The notes under the pieces are model-generated. The model saw only the letters and a program-made list of their open reading frames with translations, had not been told where the DNA came from and ran no database searches. DNA of 60,000 bases from Antedon mediterranea. Lineage: Eukaryota; Echinodermata; Crinoidea; Comatulida; Antedonidae. The stretch lies in assembly GCF_964355755.1 (NCBI RefSeq), contig NC_092674.1, positions 23,216,001-23,276,000 of the forward strand, written 5' to 3'. Below are positions 1 to 60,000 of the stretch, piece by piece. How positions within the stretch are numbered: position 1 is the first letter of the stretch; the number at the start of each line of letters is the position of its first letter. The position numbers and the translations under genes are program-made.

Positions 1-881
1 TCATAGAAAAAGACCACCAAAGACAAGCACAAAAAAGAACAACATGTTTCTACGAGTTTGTTCGTAATAGTATGTTTTTGTATGTTGTATTTGTATTAGT
101 GCATTGTGTTTGTAGTATGTTTTTGTATATGTTTGTATAGTATTAGTTGTTGAAATTTTTGTTGGCTTTGGCTTTCCATAGTAATCTTCCCCAAAACATG
201 AAAAATAAAGATAAAATCAAACATCATTATGGCAGTCTCAGATATTGATCATCAATCACAATCATGTAAAATAACAAAAAGGTTCCAAACTAGAAAAAAA
301 CACATGAACTCTATGTAACAAAAGATCCACAAACGGTCAGAGAATAAACGAAAAGAAAATTCAGGAAGTCAAGTAAATGTTATTCCTGATATTAAATTTC
401 TAATGTTTATTTTACAATATAAACACTTATATAACAGTACAACCCATTTATTTCATAAAACATTTGGTTGTTGATTTTGTATCTTGTGGTATTGGCAATT
501 TTGTTCATACAATGTAAGAGTATATTCAATTAAATGGTTCTATTCAATGGTTAGCAGTGATGTAATGGCTATGAGCGCTCACTGGCTAAACCTAGGGGCC
601 TCAGAGCATGAGCAGCCCAATGCTCAGCATTGGAGGGCCCTTAGGAGTGTTAAATCAGGGGCCTTTACCATGTGTGTTACACCACTGATGGCTAGCTTGT
701 TGGGCCAAACAATAGGCTGATAAATAATGTAACACCGAAAATCAAGCTGTAGAGTGAAGAGTATATAATTGCTCTGTACCGTATGCAAAATATGAGCCCT
801 GTCTTTTTTACATGACCTCTTGTTTTCTGGCATGTCACGTCATCTTAAAAAATATATCAACTATTCACATTATACACATAC
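1..881 (-). other. Intron of the TBC gene
   Basis: The sequence left of the donor at 881 is intronic relative to the - strand TBC gene. I looked for the next expected TBC exon (YxQGMND-like) and did not find it here, so it should lie to the left of the window. Nothing else is recognisable apart from low-complexity AT-rich sequence. Confidence 0.5.
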
Positions 882-3098
882 CTGGATGGAAGACAGCAAA
901 CGTAATGAGAATGTCACGAAGAAGGACAAGGTTTGGGTTCTGGTCACCTCTAAACAAATATTACAATAAATCAATTTAAAATCAAGATGTTTATTAAGAT
1001 TAAATTGGCTCTGTTTGACAAAAAAAGTATGATGTGCCCAAATATGGTAGTAATATGAAATCATCATGTCCATATATAGGCACATCGCATTTTGTTGTCA
1101 CATAAATGTTGATAGCATACACAGAGCTTAAGAAATGTTAGATTTTGAGATGTGATGAAAAATAAAGATTAATAAAATCAGACTTTGACAAGGCCATTTT
1201 GCAGTTTTGATAAAGTTGTTGCAGTTACATTTTTGGTTTTAAACTACAGTTTTTAATGTACATAATTTTGTTATCAAGCTGGGATTTGACATTATAACAA
1301 AATATTTGTTGGATAGTTCTTTTTTCCCCTCATTTTTATTTTAGGCAAGCCAAGATATGACCACTGTAATTTACATTATATTGGAAAATAAAAGAAATCT
1401 GTATCATTGATCACATTTTAGATGAAAGTGAATAACTGTTAATTATGTAACATTAAAATGTCCTATTCAACAATTATTTTTTTCAGGTGGACAATATCTT
1501 TAAACAAACATACGCAAATAGTGGATGGTCTCTGTCTGTCCGTGGTACGTCTTTGTCGATGATTCGTATGTACTTTTTCATTAACTTATCAGAATTGCTG
1601 AGTGGCTGTCTATTTGCATAAATATCTCCTTGGAATTTTAATACTTCTTTGTGTGTTTCATCTATTTGTACATTATCTGAAATTATTGAAAAAAATACCA
1701 GTTTTTATATATTTTTACTAGTACTTTTAATTATTCAAGAATGACATTTTGAGTTGAATGAGCAGAGTATTTTCATGAGTTGACAGAAAGACTGTTGTCA
1801 ATGTACCCAGTGAAAAGTTTTTAACAATGAAAATATTCTCCCTATTTAATGAAAATAACCCATTCACTATTGGTTTTATAACATGCCTATGTTCTACTGT
1901 ATAGTAAAAATTGTTTTCAATTAATCAGCTATTTTATCTAGAACTAAGATTGATGGGAGAAAATGGAACAGTTTTGAACAGTCTTACCATCAATGTTGAC
2001 CTAACTTAGTCTAGGCATAACCAGGTCTAGACCTAACTGGTCTAAACCTAGCTACTGCAGACTGCCACTTACTGTATGTGACACAGTGTGCGAGTGTTTG
2101 CACATCAAATCAAAGTTTACCAAAATCCATAATGTATTTCATCTTCATTGTTTATGAGTTCCCACAATCATCATGTTGATTATCATCGAATGGTGTGATG
2201 GCAGTATCCACAGCTGGTTTAATGCCTGACCCAATGTATTTTACAGAGAGACTTGACAATACTTACTGCAATTTTGTCTGTCTGTCTGTAGTGACATGTA
2301 GTTTTTATGCATGTCGATCTCGTCTTCGGATCCTGGCGGACTCAAGAGCGTCAACACTTTCTTCCATCTTTCCTTCAACGCTTGATATTTAAAATAATAT
2401 TCTAGTTTCATTGTTTCTCGTTCTCTGTGAAAATAAAATGTATTGCGTTACTACTGTATACTATATTTAATAACGATGGTCAATTCACAAAAGTGCTATT
2501 ACCTTTAGCATCCATACTTTACCTTCTTGTTGACTGGAAAGGATAAAGTCCAAAAAGAAACTTCCAAACTTCACTTCTTATTTCTTTTTCAACTCCACCT
2601 ATATAAAAGATTATAAAATCTGTTAAAAATTTTATTTATATTTTCTGAAAGGATTTAAACATAAATTTTACAAAATTGTACATAGCGCTCCTCATTTATT
2701 TGATCAAACAAAATTTGTTAAATGACACATTTTTAATATATGAATTTATGGTCCTCCAAAAAATGTCTATAGATCAGTAGTATGACTATAGTAATTTAAA
2801 AAAGTATCTCTAAAAACTCACCACGGAATACTGCTTCTCTTAATAAATGTTCGTCGACTAGCCGACCATCTGTATCTAAATATGACTCGAATGTCTCCTT
2901 GTCCAAAGGATCTGTTCTTAGAGTTCCTTGATCCTCTGAGACAGATCTTTGCCATCTTTCAGGAAGAATCTGCTCATAAGAACTATCAAAACTAGTTGAT
3001 CTATACACAAAGACAAATTCCTCATCTTTTTCTCGACTCTCAGACATTTTCTTGTTGTTGTTATTGTTTCGAAACAAATTTCTACCCAGCTTGGCCAT
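882..3098 (-). CDS. TBC-domain Rab GTPase-activating protein, 5' part of gene (partial)
   Basis: TBC proteins stimulate GTP hydrolysis by Rab GTPases in membrane traffic. Five exons are visible on the - strand: 2822..3098 (start codon at 3098), 2523..2598, 2267..2424, about 1514..1597, and 882..949. They join as FRG-GVEKEIRSEVWKFLFG, then STRRERE, KYQALKERWKK, IIDKDVPRTDR, then NPNLVLLRDILITFAVFHPG, which is the order of a TBC domain. The catalytic arginine-finger motif IxxDxxR is intact as IDKDVPR. The glutamine-finger motif (YxQ) would lie in the next exon, beyond the left edge. About 90 residues precede the domain and match nothing I know. The 5' boundary of the fourth exon does not fit the phase left by exon 3, so a small exon may be missing or a boundary misplaced. 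The segment resembles TBC1D15/TBC1D16/TBC1D25-type proteins, but I cannot name the orthologue. The gene is divergent from HERC2. Confidence 0.8.
1008..1130. repeat. Palindromic ~135-bp MITE, copy 1
   Basis: It contains the shared core TGATGTGCCCAAATATGG, then CATCATGTCCATATAT, and ends CACAGAGCTT. It lies in an intron of the TBC gene. It is a diverged member of the family best seen at 12452..12615. Confidence 0.7.
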
Positions 3099-3698
3099 TT
3101 AATACAAAACGATAAGTTGCTTTGTCAAATAGGCCTAGCCTTGGTCCCGTGACCACTCTTTATGATGGTTCTTCAGCTAGCGCCAGACCTGTTGCTCCGC
3201 GTGTTGTGGACAGTCAATCAATCAACCCTTTCTACTCTTCGGCCTACTATAAACTAGTTTACTATACTAGCCTCTAGCTAGGCCTCCTAGCTAGACACTT
3301 TAATTATTAGAAAAAGGTGAAGTTAAACTGGAAAAAAAAACACTACAAATGAATAATCTTTGTTCGTCAATCTTTATAACAGCATGTGTTAGAATGACTC
3401 AGACAATACCTGCTGACACACTACAGGTTTTAATCAAAGCACGTCCGCTCCATTACGTCCACCACCATCGTCGCCGATATTCGCGAAATAAAAACAAACT
3501 GCGTAAAAACAAGGCTAGAGGGCGCTACATAATGAAAGTCTAAACTTTAAATTAAAGGTGAGCTCCGGGTTTAAACCAGATAACCCCATTTATCTTGAAA
3601 TCTAGTTTTCTTATTGAAGAGATGATGTTGACAAGCAAGTATTATTTTTTAGACTAAAATGATGACTCGTGCGTTTTTATCGCGTTTTTTATAGCACA

Positions 3699-4137
3699 AG
3701 TGATAAACTAAATCCTATTTATTATCACAGCCTGTGCGCAACTACAACCAAAATGGGTATACTAGCGCACAGTGCTAAACTAAATCCTATTTATTATCCC
3801 TGTGCGCAAGTAAACCAAAATAGGTATGGTAGCGCAGAGTGCTAAACTAAATTTAGTTAGTAGCGCACAGTGCAACACTAAATCCTATTTATTATCACTC
3901 TGCTCTCAAGTACAACCGAAATAGGTATAGTAGCGCACAGTGCTAAACTAAATCCTATTTATCATCACCGTGCCCAAGTACAACCAAAATGGGTATAGTT
4001 AGTAGCGCACAGTGCTAACTATATCCTATTATCATCACCGTGCTCAAGTACAACCAAAATGGGTATAGTAGCGCACAGTGCTAAACTATATCCTATTTAT
4101 TATCACTGTGCTCAAAGTACAACCAAAATTGGTATCG
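3699..4137. repeat. Minisatellite, ~68-bp unit, about 7 copies
   Basis: Units share GCACAGTGCTAAACTAAATC, then CCTATTTATTATCAC, CAAGTACAACCAAAATGGG and TATAGTAGCGCAC. Copies differ by small indels, and one unit (about 3839..3868) is internally deleted. It lies in the intergenic region upstream of HERC2. Confidence 0.9.
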
Positions 4138-6137
4138 TTACCGGGTAATTTTATTATAGAAAATAAGTATACGTAAAGGTAAAACGTACTGTACTCACGG
4201 TCGGGTCAAGGTATTAATCTCAGAGGAGTGTGACTGGTTGCTTTCATGGGTGCTAAAATTGCGGGACTGATCTGTACTGTATGAACAGTTTGAAAAATAG
4301 AACTGCTAGGTACGGTCCCCGGAAAATGCATGTACAGTATACTACTTGGAAATATGAAACGAAAATTATAAATATCCATGACCTATGACCCTATGGATGG
4401 TTGGGGCTGAGCTAAAAACATTTTGAAACTCTCGGAGCTAGCTGCACTTATAGGCCTACTTTGAAATGTCAGGAGTACAGTAGATAGAGGCCTAAAAATA
4501 AATAGATCAGTCGGTTAAATCAGTTTATTTATTATCAGTTAATCAGTTTATGACATGAATGAAACGTCTATTTTAGGTACCCCTTGGTACCAGAGGGGTA
4601 ATTGTCAATTAAAAAATCCGACGGGGGGATCTCCCGTAGAGTCCCCGCAACGCCAACACCAAACCTCACCCATCCTCATTACGGTACGCGAAAAAAGGAA
4701 AGATATGATAAGGGCCGGTTCTCAATTTCAATTCAAGGAAGGTTGCCTTGTGTCTTCAAGTTCAATAAACATTTATTTTAAAATGGTCAATTTTTTCATA
4801 CACAAACTATATTATAACAATACACAATAATCAACAATTTATATAAAACCATTCTAGGGATCAAAATTAGAAGTTAAACTTGTCTCACAATGACCCCCAA
4901 AAATAAAAAAGAAGAGAAGAGAACATAACGGTACCACCATTAACACAACACATAAAACGCATACAATTATTTAAAAAGTACAACATATTTAGTAGTCATT
5001 TGTCTTCCGATTAAAGAGTTGTAAATTCCTCTCAGCTCTCCAGTTGATGATTTTTATGGATTTAATGTTATAGCCTGGCTTAGACATTATAAAATTTTAT
5101 CTCTTTATTTTATTCAAAGCTTTGAAAAAAATGAAAAAAGAGATAATTTTTTTAAAAAGATGAATCACCCCTAGACTTGCCCCAAGTCTGTATTGTTTTT
5201 TTTTTTATTTATTTGTTTTTATTTCGACCGCGATTTTTATCCAAACTCAAGTAATACACGTATGAAACGCCATATGTGCAAAAATATTTATATTTTTACT
5301 AATACAGTATTAAGAAAAAACTCCGTCTGGAGCCCAGACTAAATCACCCCCTCAGTGTCCGGCCCATGCGATCATTCAGTCATCGCCATCATTCGCCCCG
5401 TCGCGATATCTAATTCTGGGTTTTTACCTTGAATAGTAGAAATGAATACGATATAAAACGGAATGACGGACATTAAATTATAATTAAGAGGTAGTGATAC
5501 TTTCTTTTGTTTTTATGATTTAAATCTAATTGGTAAACTAGTAGCAAATATATTCTAAGAAACAAATAAAACTCGTTTTCTTGACCTTCCCTTTTGAAGG
5601 GCTAGGCCTACCTTGGCACCTGTCGTTGCGTCCGAACCGTGCTATAATCACATATTATGTGGTTATATACTGTACGATCCGTCATATACGTCCTACCAAT
5701 CCTAGGCCCGGCCTAGCTAGTAGGCCTAGGCCTATCCTAAACTTGTTATTTATTGATTGAGTCATTGAGGCCCTCCATATTTATATTATTATAAGTATAA
5801 TATATATAACTTAGGCCTAAGAAAATTATTATAGTTTAGTTACCCACTACTGTAGCCCTAGGGCTAACTGACATGCATTCTAATCTAGCTAGGCCTAGGG
5901 TCTATATATTGTTATAGTCCAAAGGTTTTGACAACGTTTTTAATGTTGCACATGCACCTATAGACTATGGTTTATTCAATGCTTTTCTAATCGTACAGTA
6001 CAATAAAACATATCTTAATAATAATAATGAACGAATGAACTGAAATGAATCATGACAGAGTATTCCCGCTAGAATCTGCGCCAGCGGGATATAGATTGAT
6101 TATTAATATGATTGAAATTATTTTCTTTTTTATTAAG

Positions 6138-6155
6138 ATGTGTACTGGAAGATAG
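6138..6155 (+). promoter_or_regulatory. Short upstream ORF before the HERC2 start
   Basis: The ATG at 6138 opens a 5-codon reading frame that stops with TAG at 6153..6155, six bases before the HERC2 ATG and in the same frame. It follows directly after an apparent splice acceptor. If it is in the mature 5' UTR it could reduce initiation at the main start. Confidence 0.35.
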
Positions 6156-6161
6156 AGCAAC

Positions 6162-59283
<53,122 letters not shown>

Positions 59284-59480
59284 AATGTGTTCATTGCTTT
59301 ATGTGCAATACTATAGCGTATCCAGTGAATAAGGAAAGAGATGTGATTTATGTATGTACTGATAACAGAAATAATTTTAAATACCAGAACAGAAAATTGG
59401 TACATATTTAAAAAAAACTTAAAATAATGTTTATTGTCCAAAAATGAAGAAAATAAAGATGTTATACTGATAATGAAAAA
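59284..59480 (+). other. HERC2: HERC2 3' UTR
   Basis: AT-rich non-coding sequence follows the TAA. The only canonical poly(A) signal near the stop is the AATAAA at 59452, so cleavage is expected at about 59470..59485, giving a 3' UTR of roughly 190 bases. Confidence 0.6.
59452..59457 (+). terminator. HERC2: Polyadenylation signal AATAAA of HERC2
   Basis: Canonical AATAAA, 169 bases after the HERC2 stop codon, in an otherwise featureless AT-rich 3' region. Confidence 0.65.
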
Positions 59481-60000
59481 GAAGTTAATATGGTATGTAC
59501 ATAAAATTATTACTAAAAAGGATATAGAATATTAAACAAAAAGTGGGGTTACTCAAGTGCCGCTCCTGGGTACGCCACTAAGAATAAGTTATTTATAATG
59601 TATAGGATGTAATTTGTGTATTGCTTAAAAAGCAGAGTATGATATTGTAGTATACATTTATAAAATACTTTTTACACAACATTTGCACTAGTCAACCCTG
59701 GTTAACCTAGTTAAGTCTTTGTAACCTAGTTAACTCAAGATTGTAAAATCAGTTAACTTTTTGCAAAACCAATTTTAAACTATAATTAAAAACTAAAATT
59801 TAAAACTATAATTACTCTTGAACACCCTGATTAATTAATAATTGATTAAAGATAAAAAATAAAAATCATTTTCTAAATGTTTATTTTCATGCGATGTGAT
59901 TTAGATTTGTCTCTACGTGATGGCTAAAGTGGGCTTACCTGGTTGTAAGCCTCCAGTTCACAATGGAGACTACAATGGAACCCTTTAGGGCACCATAAAT
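59481..60000. other. Downstream intergenic sequence
   Basis: It is AT-rich, with short repeats of GTTAACC/TAGTTAA around 59690..59770. A strong - strand splice-donor match (CAG|GTAAGC) lies at about 59941, with an open frame to its right that runs off the window. It may be the edge of a convergent gene, but nothing in it is recognisable. Confidence 0.3.

Larger units (their letters stand above)
3099..6161. promoter_or_regulatory. Divergent intergenic region between the TBC gene and HERC2
   Basis: The two start codons face away from each other about 3 kb apart, so promoters for both genes should lie here. CpG-richer stretches occur around 3160..3520 and 5340..5410, but I see no clear TATA or initiator element. 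A tract ending TTTTTTATTAAG just before 6138 looks like a splice acceptor. HERC2 therefore probably has a non-coding first exon upstream whose position I cannot fix. The remaining sequence is AT-rich, with a minisatellite at 3699..4137. Confidence 0.4.

Noticed and set aside
1514-1597. Exact borders of the fourth TBC exon
   Set aside because: None of the nearby AG acceptors gives the phase needed after exon 3, so only approximate borders are given; a small exon may be missing.
4555-4830. 91-residue open frame in the intergenic region
   Set aside because: No recognisable motif, no splice context; probably chance, though it could overlap an unmapped HERC2 5' UTR exon.

Overview
The window is animal nuclear DNA, AT-rich and intron-dense. 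Almost all of it is one gene on the + strand: the complete coding region of HERC2, the giant HECT-type E3 ubiquitin ligase. I could follow 73 coding exons (6162..59283) with GT-AG boundaries and consistent phase from the start codon to the stop. They total 14,550 nt, or 4,849 residues; human HERC2 is about 4,834. The organism is probably a marine invertebrate deuterostome, most likely an echinoderm. That rests on the close match to vertebrate HERC2, the exon density, frequent AGGCCTAGGCCT-type words and the style of the repeats. The species call is an inference.

Layout. 1..3098 holds the 5' part of a TBC-domain Rab GTPase-activating protein gene on the - strand; it runs off the left edge. 3099..6161 is a divergent intergenic and 5'-UTR region with a ~68-bp minisatellite. 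6162..59283 is HERC2. 59284..60000 is its 3' UTR, a poly(A) signal and downstream sequence. HERC2 domain order is: N-terminal conserved region with a Cys-rich insert; RCC1-like domain 1; cytochrome-b5-like domain; MIB/HERC2 domain; UBA-like segment; CPH domain; ZZ zinc finger; DOC/APC10 domain; RCC1-like domain 2; RCC1-like domain 3; HECT domain with the catalytic Cys at residue 4777.

The introns hold many small repeats. They include about 13 copies of a ~135-bp palindromic element, a hAT-like MITE with a target-site duplication, two TIR elements of ~820-854 bp, a 520-bp element with TTAA ends, several smaller inverted-repeat elements, tRNA-derived SINEs, a LINE 3' tail, a tRNA-like sequence and minisatellites with 18-, 19-, 63- and 72-bp units. 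Introns with no listed feature hold nothing I recognise.

I found no novel multi-gene system. The observations most worth checking are the cytochrome-b5-like domain, where one of the two heme-ligand histidines is kept and the other lost; the 8-Cys module near the N-terminus of HERC2; and the small Cys-rich ORF inside a TIR element in the last intron.
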